Source: Anseranas semipalmata (Eukaryota; Chordata; Aves; Anseriformes; Anseranatidae). From it: 64,000 nt of DNA. A program made the translations under genes and the position numbers. Where the stretch lies: assembly GCA_013399115.1 (NCBI GenBank), contig VXAA01007253.1, positions 1 to 64,000 of the forward strand. Reading direction: 5' to 3'. This document shows, piece by piece, positions 1 through 12,980 of this stretch; the stretch's first letter is position 1, and every line of letters begins with the position of its first letter. The notes below the pieces were generated by a model. It made no database searches. It saw nothing but the letters and a program-made list of their open reading frames with translations, and was not told the DNA's origin.

Positions 1-454
1 CTATGATTCTGTGATTTTATGATAGAATTTGCTCACCAGTGTACAAAGGAGAAAGAGTAGGCCTCAGCTAGTGCAAGCATTGCAAATGAAATAAAGATAA
101 GCCTTTGTGTTGGTGGTTGACACATCATTGCAAATCATATACAGTATCTTGTATTGTCTTTTAAATGTCATCTATTGGAATAAACAATTCATATGAGAAT
201 CTTTTTTCCCATGACTTTTTTTTTTAAAGTTTTTTTGTTACTGCTTTTTAAGGAACCATTTAGCCTCTGTGATTCCAAAGAAAAGCTTGAAAATAAACAT
301 TGTGTCATCAGACACCAAACTATTGGTCTGTCATCCAAACTTTAGAGAGTTGTAGATCATACAGTAGTCTCAGGGGGTAGATCATCAGTGTTCTCCAGGC
401 GTAAATATATTCTATTATATAGCAGTTCATAAACATAAGTACATATGGTTTTGT

Positions 455-495
455 ATTATATATATATATATATACATACATATATATATATATAA
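455..495. repeat. (TA)n microsatellite
   Basis: Two TA runs separated by CATACA. Confidence 0.9.
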
Positions 496-3094
496 AGAAA
501 ATCTAGACATCACTCTAATTTGTAATATTCTGACATTTTGGTTTTTTTGAAAAAAGAAAAATAACCTCAAACCAAACAGTAATTATGCTATGGCTAAATT
601 AGAATTACAAGGTCTAAAGGGGGGATGACGAATTCTATGTCTTAACTGCATCATTTGGGAAGCTCACATCAACACAAATTTTGCTCTTTCCTGAATGGTT
701 AGGCTTGTGATGTTACTACCATCCAGAGAAGTCCAACTTCTACATCCTTACGTGTGATATTCCCCTGATGCAGTCTCTTCCACTAATCTTCTAAGTGTAG
801 TATGTGATTCCTCCTGTGTGCAAAAGCTACAGGGCAAACTGCGATCAATGTGTAATTTGACTTGATGCCCTTTGAGTTTCCCAGCACTCTGAAACAGGCA
901 AAATCACTTAGAGTAGCTGATTCAATTTGTCAGACAGCACTGTGTGCAACATGTGTATCAGCCCTAATTCAGCTGTAGCAGAATAGGGTGTCTTGTCAGT
1001 CATTCAGTACAATGGGCTTTTCACAAGAACATGACAGAGAAGGACGTGAACTATAAACAGTCCAAGCAAGAATTTTTATTTAGACTTATAAGACACCTAT
1101 AGGAATCCATGTGCATGTTCAAATGTTAATATTTGCGATCAAATAGCAACACATTTTATAGAGATAAATTCAGTGATTGCAGATGTTGAAAGGAAAGTTC
1201 ACAGGACAGTGGCTTTCCCAACTATCTCACCAAAGTTCTCTGAAGGAACAAAGGAATTCTCCCTTGGACTGATTTGGAACAGATTTTCCAGTTTTGCAGG
1301 CTGTCACCTCTCAGAAGGTTTTGTAGGGTTTTTGTTTTGGGGGCTTTGGGGAAGTTTGTGGGTGGGTTTGCCTTTAAACTGCCTGACACCATCTGTCCCA
1401 GCACTCTCAGGTACATTTCTAAGAAGGGAAAGGAAGAGAGAGAGAGAGGTTTCTCTGTTCAACATTGGTTTCAATGGTTCAAGCTTTTTTACACAAATCA
1501 GCAAAGGCAGAAGTTCCAACGCTATACAGCACAGCCACTCTGCTGTCAGACTTTTACAGAGTTTTTGAAATCACTTAACCATAAAATTATAATAGAACAA
1601 ACAGTGCATGTTTACTGTTTATAGTAATATCAGGAAATAATCGTTTACAGTAATTGTATCTACATGTGAGCATGCAGTTTTGTTGTTTACAGTTTAAAAG
1701 TCCTTTAAAGAAGACTACATATTGATATCTTACCTTTGATTCCAGGGTTTACCTGAAGGCTATGGAAATATTCATACACATAAGCAGAGAGTGGTCCTAG
1801 CAGATGCAGATGGACATTTGCAATTCCCTTTCATATATAATAGTTTTATAAAATATACAAATATGGTGTTTGAGTTACAACCCTAGATTGTATCTTATCT
1901 TCTGTTTGAAATGTACTGGAACACCTTTGGCCTCTGTTGAAAATATAAGATCTAACCTGAGAAAAAAAGTGAAATAACCTAAATTTATTTAAACCACATA
2001 CCACACTGAAAAATCTTTTATCAAAGATGCAGAAGCAGTACTCACTTTCCAGATACACTATTTCTTGAAATGTTGGGATCCTAGAGAATTACCATTTAGC
2101 CTCTAGACAGCATGTGCTTTCCTTGATTGTCTCCTCTATTGTTTATCTGAGTTCAGAATTGTGTCGAAATAATTCAGGCAAAAGGATTCAACAAGCATAT
2201 TAACCCAAGCAGCACTGCTTACGGTGTTCCATATGTAACTAGTAAAAAACTAAGCATCTGAAATATCATCACCACAGAAGAGATCACAAACAAACAAAAT
2301 GTGCCCTTGCCATTTTTGTTTTAATAAAAGGCTTCAACAATTGTGCTTCGAAAAGTCTTTACACTGTTGTGCAAATTGCATGTCCCTAGTGCGTTAGCAT
2401 CCTCTGTGGAACTGAGAGCCTACTCAGAGCACCTACAGTCAACAGTGTCTTTCCTTTCACTATCCTGTTTAAGTAAGTAATGTTCACTTCCCTGGAATCC
2501 CCTGTGGAGCAACAGCATTCCTACGTGCCTGGCCATAGCACCAGTAATGACTGGATTCTGAGAGAATTTGAACCCCCCCTCAATACACTTATTTCTGTTT
2601 TTCAACCCATATTCAAAGCAACACTTCAGCATTGTTATGTGATTTTTGACAGGGTTACAGTATATTCATCATGCTAAACTGAAATGTTTCTGGCAGATGT
2701 CTACTCTGCAACAATCAAACTGTGTGTACAGTAATATGTGACAACCACAGTACTACTTTTAGTTGTAAAAATTACACACATAATACTTTATTAATGCTAA
2801 CTGGGAACACAATTATGCAGTATATTATTTATATTTTCATTAAAATTTTTTGTTGCACAAAGTTGCTTCAGCATTATATATGGGATTAATTTTTAAAATT
2901 GAGTCTTGAGTCAAAAGTCAGTATTAGTAAAAAGAAAATATTTAAGGGCGTATCCTAATAAAAGCACAGTTGCTTTTTCAACCCTAGGGAAGTTTTTTCT
3001 TAGTCACTATCAAGTTATCTTCTCAGCTCTTTCTAGTTTGCTACCTGAAGGTTACCCTGGAACAATGGATTTAGAAAGTTATTTGCTGGAAAAG

Positions 3095-3127
3095 ACAAAC
3101 AAACAAACAAACAAACAAAAAAAAAAC
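3095..3127. repeat. (AAAC)n plus poly(A)
   Basis: About six ACAA units followed by an A run. Confidence 0.9.
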
Positions 3128-5144
3128 AACTGAATGTTTAGAGGTGAATACCATAACTCTTCCAAAAGCAAGTGTCGCAAAACAGGAGACAAAGAACTAA
3201 GATTTGTTTTGAAAGCAATTTAAACTATTCACATTTACAGAGATCATATTTAAATCACACAAAACAATTTGTTCCATGAGTGGTAGAATTAAGGAAACCT
3301 TGTTTCTTTCCATTTATATGATTTGAGTCTCTCAGCTTAATTCCCTTACGTTTAATACAACGCATACTTCAGCAGTAGGTTTTTCCACAATTACACGTTT
3401 TTAGTAAGCCTATCTTGTATGGATTCTCTAACAGCTTTTAAGAGCTGAGCAAATTCTGCAAGTTCCTCCTCAGAGTGGTAATAATAGGCCCACTGCCCTT
3501 TATCTAGTTACCTTTGTTATGTTTTTTTTTAATTGCTCTCATTTTTCATTTAGTTTAAATGGGACCAACAGGCTTAAAAATTATTAGTGGGGAATAAGGA
3601 AATGGATGAATAAACACGTAAGCGTATACATCACAGAGGGATATTAAGCCTTTTTCACCCAGGAAAAGAGGCTAAGAATAGGGAAAAAATATTTTTCTAA
3701 TTGGAGAAATCTCCATAAGTCTCAAAACATAATCTAACAAACTAATGATTTCCATGGGTGTCAATATTCATTTTATTATTTGAGTCACTCAGGAACATCA
3801 CAGAAGCAAAGAAGCAGCCTGAGGAAAACAAACAAATAAATAAATAAGGCATAGTTTGTGAGTTTAATTTCTCCTGGAGTAGGGGCATACAAAACTCCTG
3901 CTGAATCAAAGGAACAGAGCATTGTATTAATCTCTAACTAAGGAGTAGGGAAGTGAAATATGCAGTAAAGTCTCTACACACTGCTGACCTTTCCACCTGC
4001 TCTATAATTTTCTACATTGCAACGTGTGGAAGGAGCCTGTACCCAATTCTTTTCACTAGCCCATAGGAACTAGACCTTCTAGCCCTGTATTTTTGTTCTT
4101 TTAACATTTCAGAGTAGATTTGTAATTGTTATGACAAACCTACTGACAGCTCACAACACCCCAATCTGAGTTGCTCTTTGTTTAATACATTGGACTGCAT
4201 TTTGTTTTGTAAATTTTCCATAAGCTTCTATATCATAGATGAACTTTCACGCTTTATTTCAGTGTGAGTGGACTATTTATCTTAACATTGCTGCTCATCT
4301 TCCCTTCACAGCCCATTTTATTAACTTTTTTATATTAAGTAAATTCACTTTTTATCTATGATGTTTGTTTTACAGGTAATTCATCTAATTTAAAGTATTT
4401 TCTTAGGGACTTCAATTTAGCTTTGCCCTTGAAATTAACATTTAATGTCTTACATTTTTTTTGCAATAGAAATTAATCTTTATTTGAATTATTAGTTCAG
4501 AACTATAACCTACATTCATCATATTTGAATGTTGGTACTGAAAACATCTGTGACTGCCACGTTATCCTAGACAGCTACTGTAAGGGAAGACACACATTTT
4601 TCTGTTGTGGAGATAACACTAGTGAAAAAAGCATCTTTTCAATAGGTTAGACACATATCACATATATTAACACTTCTCATGCCCTCACCAGTAAATGTAA
4701 GGAAGGAAAAAAAGAAAAGCAACAACAACAACAAAACACAGGGGCATTGCAGAAACTGTTATGGGAAGACAGTCAAGAAGCAATCCAACTTGCAGACCCA
4801 GAGGACTTTTCCCTACTTTATCTGATGCATGTATCATACTTGCAAAGCATGGGGCAGAAAATAGCAGGTCCTCGTTAGATTGTATCTCTGAACAGAGGTG
4901 TGATTTATGCCAATGATAGCTTTACAGAAAAACATTGTCTTCTATTCTTGTTGATGTTTGATGAAAGTAAGAAGTCTACCCATTCAAAAGATTAAAATAA
5001 TCTATTAGTGCTGCTAGACAACAAATTCGTGAGGTATTACTGCATCATCTCATCTAACCTCTCCAATATGAAAGGAAATTAAATTCCATCCAATTCAACA
5101 CTTATTGATTACACATATATAATTATATTTTCTCTATACTTTAT

Positions 5145-5199
5145 AGATATATGTGTGCATACATATATATGTATGTATGTATGCATAGACACACACAGA
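5145..5199. repeat. TATG/CA mixed simple repeat
   Basis: TATATGTGTG, then TATGTATGTATG, then ACACACAC-type units. Confidence 0.8.
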
Positions 5200-5924
5200 C
5201 TTTATAAGGTAAGCATATCTTCCAAAAAAGCATTCAGTTGTCAGCTAAGACTATCAGGAGGGAGGCGATCAAATGTTGAGTCTAGTAGTTTGCTCTACTC
5301 ATTACTATCTTCACAGTTACATTCAGGTAAGAAATTGGACAACAACTTTTGTTGGCCTTTGGGTTTTAGTGCTTTCTGCATCTCCCTGGTATAATAAGAA
5401 AAGCTTTAGAATGCAGTAATTTTTATCTGTGAAGATAAAGGTACAGTGCAATGAAGTCCCATCTCAGTCTCCCGTTTGATAAACTGACCAGGTTAAGCTC
5501 TCCTTTTAAAGCAATTTTATGACTCTAAATAATTTCTGTGGCTCTATTTTGAACTATCTTTGTTTTTCAAAACACGAAAGTCAGGAAACAGTGCTCTGAA
5601 ACTGGTTTCCTAAGTACACACTCTTCCCTGCTCCCACTCACTTCATTACCCATTTAAAAATTTAAAGGTCACCATGAAAAGCCACAGCATTTTAGCTGAA
5701 AACCATTGTTCAGTTCCTTCTTCATCATGATCCTCATTTTTTTTCAAAGTGTTTAAAAATAATCTCCTTTCTATGAAAAAAACTCTAAATAATTCCTTTC
5801 TCGTTCTTAACATGGAAAAAAAATTCTCAGAATAGGTCCCACCTACCAGATCCAGATTACTTTAAATAAGCACGTTATAACAAGGTACATATTTAATTCA
5901 CTGTTTCACCAACTATTTGTAGAT

Positions 5925-6120
5925 TCATCTACAAATTCTGCTAGAAATCTTTCCAGATCATTGATGAAAATGTTGAATAGTGCCAGGCACAGTGCCAATC
6001 TCTGCAGAACCTTTCTAAAATCACTGTTTTTACAACGATTTCATCTGACAACTACTTTTTGAGACCTATCAGTTACTCAGTTTCAGTCTATAGCATATGC
6101 ATGTCTTACAGTATAATCTT
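5925..6120 (-). mobile_element. Ancient CR1/L3-type LINE fragment (diverged)
   Basis: CCAGATCATTGATGAAAATG followed by TTGAATAGTGCCAGGCACAG resembles the reverse complement of the CR1/L3 reverse-transcriptase region around the block usually reading 'atcattgatgaa...ttgaa...'. Heavily mutated, with no frame left. Ends are approximate. Confidence 0.6.
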
Positions 6121-9100
6121 GCAAATCAGGATGTCATATGAGTCCTAAGTCAGATTTCATAAGAACTCAAGTATATTATGGTTATACAATTATTTTATCA
6201 GCCAAACTGTTAATGGCATTAGTTAATAAAAATCAAGATGTATTTCCCATAAAACTATGTTTTAAGTATTAGTACTTTTCCCATAATTTAATTTTTCATT
6301 AATTCCAGATCAAGCTTGCAATGGTTTTCCCTAAGAATTAAATCAGATTTTCCCAAATTCTCTTAATTACCATTTTTGAACATGAAGAGTGCTATCACAA
6401 CATCAAACTTCTGAAATGCATTTTGTACATGTTAAAATCCACTCTGAGCCAAGGTCTTATAATTATATTATAAGGCTACCACAAAGTTGCAGGTAAGTTT
6501 AATAAACAAAACAACAATCTTCAGTAGCAGGGCTTTTTCACATAGGTTAATACATATTAGGCATCAAAGAAGCAATGAGAATCAATAGAACTGGACAGGA
6601 AGTTTTAGTGAAAACATGGAGGATGTTGGATTAGGAAAAAGATTGCTGAACAGAAATGATGCTGAAAGTGGAGATGGAGAAAAAATACAGTATTAACAAA
6701 CGGGGTAAGCTTTAATGACATGGTAGATTCATTTTCTTTTTTGGTTTGTTAAGACAGCACTCCAAGCCTTCATCCTGGAAATTTTAAAAAGTGTTCTACA
6801 AATCCCATTAAAATCTTTCAAGTGTTGCACGTAGAAGATCATAATGTTGATTCTTTATACTGTTTGCTTTAGAGAAGTTAAGGTGCAAATGAAATACTAT
6901 CAACTTTCTTGCCACAGAAATCCATACATGTTATAGACATGACTATATTTATTACCTCAACACTGCATGCAACACCTATGCTTTCCATTTCCAGAGAAAG
7001 TCCCTGCACAAGTTGTTCCCTCAGCCTTGTGATACTTTGAAATGAGAAGCATTACAGTAGATAATGCTTGAAATGAATGTTGTACTGAAATGTTGTACTG
7101 AAGAAGAAAGGTTGAAGAAATTAGACTGGATTTCTTTGGACTAGGTAAGAGAAAATTAGGCAGGAGTACACAAACTATATGAAAGGTTAATATATGAAAG
7201 GTTATGACAAGAGAATGGTTATTGTTCTACACATCCACTGGGAATAGAACATGGATACATCAGTCTTACAGAAATGAAAATAAGATTAAATGGGTTCTTA
7301 GAAAAAAGCTTTTTCTCTGAAGACTACTGTAGCGCTAATGATGACCATTTTTACAGTGCCCAAAACTCTCTTCACTGGAGGTTTTCAGGAATACGTTTAT
7401 AGACACTCTTTCAGCTTAGGCTGCTGAACTAGAAGTTCTCTAGAAGTTCATCCCAGGTGTATACTTCTGCATTTCCAAAATATTTGTGTAGGCATTTTGG
7501 AATTAATGTCTTGTAGTATTAGCCTTCTTTATACAAATGATTCTGCAAAGCAATTTGCAGCAAAAGTTAGAAGTTAGTATTACTAAGAAACACAGTATAT
7601 TTTTGTCCTTTCCAAACAATGTGTGAGGTACAATTTCAGTAGTATATATTGTTTCCATTAACATGTATGTACGCTATAAAAAAATATTACAGTTCTGGTT
7701 TCAGATGCTATAAAAATTAACATGAGCTTTAAAAAGATGTGAAACATGTAAAAATATCAATTTAACACGAAAAAATTCATTTTCACCACAGGTCTTTGTA
7801 ACAAGACTTGCATATGCAATACATGGAACAATTTTAAAATCTTTTTGATGCATTATGAATCACCTGTAAAAAAAATAAATAAGTGAAGACATTCTCAATT
7901 TTGGTAAATATTTATAGAGCCAAACAATATGAAGTATATGTAACAATCAAATTTCTAGTGAAAATGTGTGCAAGTAGGTTTATTTTGAAAGGAAAATTCC
8001 TACTCCCAGTGTCATACCCAATTAAATTCTCCAGGTAATGACCCCATTTGCATAGAGAGCTGAACCCACAAGTGGGAATTTTAATGGGCACACCACCTGA
8101 GTACATTAATTGAGAGTGACACTACTTGAACTAGTTTTGTGCTTACCCCACTGAAAATTCTACTCATATTATTTTTAATGTCAAGCTACAAGTCAAATTT
8201 CAAGATGATGGATTTGTTCTTTTTTAAGCATTGAATTTGAATAAAAGAAAGCTTTAATTCTGTTATGCATTGCATAGCTTTAACTAATATGTAGTTCTGA
8301 TTCTCACCATTGCTTCATTTTTTTTCAGTGATTGGAATTTAATTTTATTCATTAATTTATGAATAAATAGATAGAAAATAATACCTTCAACAGCTAAATT
8401 GCTTTTGGATTGCTGTTTAATATACTTTTACCAGAATACATGTTACAGTTAAGCTGGCATAATAGTTTTCTAAAATGTAATTGTGTAAATATGTCTAATT
8501 ATTCTTTCTAAAGAAACAAGACTGAATATAAAATTTCAGTCATGGCTACCTTAACTTTATTAAACTAAACCCCATGAAATCTTGGTAGTTGTAAAGCAGA
8601 TTACTGATGCAGAGACAGTAGTTGACAACAGTAGTGGAATCCTTGCATGGTGTATCCCTTTATGATTCACATGCTACTCCTAATGACCTTGAAGTTACTG
8701 TAGATTCTAAACCATTGCTGTTAGTCCACATTAAATATGTAATCAAGGTGTCTCCTCATCACAGAAGAAACAGACAAATGGAGTTACATTTCCTAGGGAG
8801 GAAAGCAAACCCATGTTGCTTAATACACTTCTTTATCCAAGCTTGTTCTTACTAGTCTTCAGTAACTGAAAATAGCACAGAATCTAAAAGCTAGCATTTG
8901 TATGACACTGTAAAATCTATTAATTTTAAAATAATGTACTGGTCTTATTCTTGTGAAAAGAACTATTTGAAGACTGCCAGTTTGCAAGACTCTGCAGAGT
9001 ACATCTCAGCTAACAAACTTTCAGTTCTTTATTTCAATGAGCAAGACAGAATCACTGTATTTTGAAGTTCATATATTCAGATGTAAAACACTTGAGTTAC

Positions 9101-11955
9101 AGCAATATAGATATATTCCAAAGTTCCAAACATACCACTTTCACAAGTCTTTTTGATTAGAAGTTGCATATAGCAGTGAACACAGAAAAGATGAAGACAT
9201 AACTTACAACATAAAATACGTCTTGTTATTATCCCATAATAAAAGCTCTTTCTGTGCTCTTCTTTGAACAACAAAGGAAAAAAAAAAACCACCAATACAC
9301 TGTGATAAAGTTAAAGAAACAAATGCAGCTAGTCACTGTGGAAAAAGATTGTAATGTAAAAGGCATATTCACAGTGTGGTCACTCTGTGCAACTTGGAGA
9401 TGAGACAAATTGCAGAAGCCTACACCACTGATTGAAGAGGAATTGTATAGTGCTTGGGCACCAATTACATACCCTACTGAGATGATATAAAGAGCCTCAA
9501 TTACAGTGGAGTATTTCGTCAGTTAAAATAGCATATGCATATCAGAATAAAAATTAGTAAGATACTATTAAAGGTATAAAAGGTACTATACAATCTCTCA
9601 TCTAACATCACATTTTTATGAGTACTGAATGGTAATGTACTAACAATTGCTATAATATATATACATAAAGGAGGCAAACTGGACTGTGTCTAGTGTTTTA
9701 TTAAATTATTTTCAAGTGAGGTGAGCTGATATACTAAAACCTGTATAGAGATTAAGATGACCTAATCAAATTCAACATCTGCTGTTTTGCAGAATGGTAA
9801 ATCAGAGAAATTTCTCTTTCCATCTACAATAGAAATAGCCTGACATATCACATGTGTGTGAAGGAGAGAAAGGCCATCATTTTATGTCACCAAGTCACGG
9901 ATAAATAGCATAAGCATGTTCTTATGAGGAAGGTGAATTTTGTACAAGCAATCAACTTCATATTCAATTATACTGAGTACAGTGAACAAGTGCATCATGG
10001 AAGTGGGTGCAGGGTATTAGTTTTATTGAACTTCTTTAAATATACTCATGCTAAAATTGAGCCAAGTTCCCACTGCTCTCTTTGGAAGTGAAAACAACTG
10101 GCAGAAAGTTTAGAAGATTAAAAAAATAATAATGTCAGATTAATGCCTGTAGGATTCTAAAGCTTGTTGTCACCATCAGCCTTAAGTCTTCCAACACATG
10201 GTGTATACACCTATATACAGAGGGAGATATGGACAGAGAGAAGATAACAGAGACATATTTCTCAAATTTTTAATTTAATTTTGGGGCTAAGAGTAAGATT
10301 TCACATATATATGTTGTCTTGCACAAGGTTACAAGGCTACTGATAAAAGGAGCTATACTGTGGAAATCCACCAATATAAATGGCAATGTTCTCCAAGAAC
10401 GTACATCAATTATTGCAATCATTAAGATTTAAAAAAAAAAAAATGGGTGAAGAGCTCAGAAAAGCTTTTCATTCAGAAGATTACACCAAATGATTCAGCA
10501 AAATCAACAAGCAGTTCTTAACACGAGTACTGTAGTTGAAATAGAGACATTATCCAATTCAGAAGCTCCCATATACTGATCATGATCCCTTTTTCATAGA
10601 AGCCTTTTCTGTCTAGAAATATTAGGTACTATGGACACTGGCTAGAACGCCTGTAGTAAGTCTCAAATTTGTCCATATTTTTATTAGTGTTCTTACACAA
10701 TCAATTATTTACAAAGAGAATTTTGGCACAGTCTTAACAGCAAGACCTCATGGTACACACTCGAGCACAGAATTTCTGTCAGTTTAAATATACCACCTGT
10801 GTAACATCCAGAGGAGACACATCAGGATTATTTTAGACCCTCTGAGAGCCCATGTAAATACAGACATGGTAGAGCATTCAATAATTTTAAAATAGATGTA
10901 GGAAAATTAGTGCAAAGGACTGTAGTTTCTGTAGTTTTAAAGTAGCATAAGCCTGTTCTCATTCAGCTTAAGCCACATGAAGAAATCTTTGCTTAAATCA
11001 CAGATGAAATGGTCTACCTGTCTGTTTAAACAAACTGAGTTTTAAAACTTTCCTTAATTTAAAATAATGGTACTGTGTATAAACCTTCAATTTCATAGGC
11101 TGCAAAGGCCATTTCATCTTTATCTGTCTGCTGCAGTGCTATGAACCAACTGAACACTCTGTGTTCAGCTTGCTTTTAGAAAACCAAAGACTGTTACAGC
11201 AAATGTATTTAAATAATTCTCATTTCGATCAAATTTAATAATGACTGGAATTCGACTTAATTGGTACAATTACACTAAGACAGGAATTTGGCCCCTTAAT
11301 TATGAACTTTCTACTGTTGGTCTACATGGTGGAGATTCATGCTAGCCCAGCTTCCAGCACCTGAATTTGTATAGATCCACCTGTACGACAGCTCACCTCC
11401 ATTGGCTCACCCTCTTTGTGCAAGGCACCCAGAGGTCAAAGCCATTATAACAGAAAAATCACAAATAAGACACAAAATTATCATTCAGAACAGTTAGAGG
11501 GCAAGACTAGAAGAAGATATCCCAAAGTTTCAAAATAAAGATCTTTATTTCAAAATAGTGTTTGAGAATAGCACATCCAGTTAATATAAAATACAAATAG
11601 CAAGTTACCATTTTTTCAAATGGGCCAGTATGCAGAGCTATATACTGAAACACTGTTCAAGTTCACAAGAACTCTTATAAAACACAGTTAAGTTCTGATG
11701 TTTTAATTCTATTTAAACTATATTTTCACATTTGTCTCCTTCTAAGTCTGCTTGTTTTAATTACACAAGGTGCTTATAAGATTGTCTATAGAGTGAAAAT
11801 TACAAAACAGAATTTAATAATATAAATATAGAAAGGAAGTCCTTAAACTACACACTAATATTCTCTGCTACAAAGATACATTTTACAAAAGTGCTAATAT
11901 CTCTATGACAAATAGTAGCAGATTACATTTAAATGTCAAACAAATCACACGATGT

Positions 11956-11961
11956 TTTATT
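11956..11961 (-). terminator. Candidate poly(A) signal AATAAA for MDFIC
   Basis: On the minus strand AATAAAACATCG is followed by GTGTGATTTGTTTG, a GU-rich downstream-element-like stretch. It is the first canonical hexamer after the stop codon in my reading. Choice among several downstream hexamers is not possible without transcript ends. Confidence 0.35.
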
Positions 11962-12809
11962 TTTTGAATTGTCTGTAATACTTTGATAGTTCTAATCACT
12001 GTAAGGGTTAATCAACACAGTAATTTCACTTCCTAGTATTTCACAAAAGAAGTGGGAAAAGAAATCATATGCCTGTATATGTGTGAGTGCATGTGTGTAG
12101 GAGAGTCTGAACACATATGCATAGATGCATGAACAGATCTCTTGTATTTAGAATTTGTATTTTAGCAGTATTGGAAATAAATTCTTAATAGCAAATTCTT
12201 TCATCAGATTTTCATAATTTCAGTCAATCAAAATAACATCTGAGTTCCTGTAGGTAGACACAAGGGGTTGTGTAAACTGTATATTTTTTTACACAGAAAA
12301 AGACTCCCTGGATTAACATTTTCATTTTTTACGCTATATCATTCCATGGTAAAAGTAATTTTTACATCCAGTATTCACTGAAAGCTTGAAATGCAAGTGT
12401 GCAGTTTTCCAAACACAAAGTTGGAACTGCTAAGGCAGGGACATCCCAGCAGGACAGGAGACAGGAAGTCCTTTTCCCCATCCCCAGAAACACAATCAGA
12501 CAGGAAACAGCCATAATTCACCTCTCTGTGATGAGAAGGACACAACGGAGGACAGACAGCTACTGGTGCTACCTGGTCCCAGAGAGCATGGCCCCACCAC
12601 CACTGTGTCAACCATAAGCCTACAATGGGTGAAGTCTACGCTTTTTCCAAGGTGCAGCAAGTCCCAGTGCTCACTGTGATGCCCCCAATTTCCCCAGAGG
12701 CAGTATGCCTTACAAAGGCAAAATGCCTCCAGGCACTGCCACTCAACCAATGCACCTCTTCCCCCTTCCCAATGTGGTTCAGACTTTTAGGAGTCATAAT
12801 TGAGCCCCA

Positions 12810-12980
12810 TGGGCCTGATTCTGAGCTCAGGGAATTTATCAATTTAACTATATGATTGCTTATTAGCCTGCCTATTACCATAATATCTTTGTGCTCTCTA
12901 GCTGGAGCTACACCAATGGAAAATTCTGACATTAATGGAAATGTACTCAGTTTATGCAACACAGATCTGAATCTGGCCCA
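12810..12980. repeat. Ancient inverted-repeat element (palindromic amniote repeat type)
   Basis: The two ends are inverted copies: TGGGCCTGATTCTGAGCT at 12810-12827, and at 12963-12980 the reverse complement TGGGCCAGATTCAGATCT, 15 of 18 matching. The internal GGAGCTACACCAATGG also resembles the ancient palindromic amniote repeats that begin with a 'gggcctgattctg' end and contain 'gagttacaccagtg'. Probably a non-autonomous DNA-type relic. It lies in the putative MDFIC 3' UTR. Confidence 0.55.

Larger units (their letters stand above)
1..11955. other. Downstream intergenic DNA (or extended MDFIC 3' UTR)
   Basis: AT-rich sequence with TA, AAAC and TATG/CA-type simple repeats and one ancient CR1/L3 fragment at about 6 kb. 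The open frames are short, overlap on both strands and carry no recognisable domain. I see no supported gene. The part nearest 11955 could belong to a longer MDFIC transcript. Confidence 0.6.

Noticed and set aside
1173..1568. 131-codon plus-strand frame
   Set aside because: Overlaps comparable frames on the opposite strand and in another plus frame; no domain and no splice-site support.
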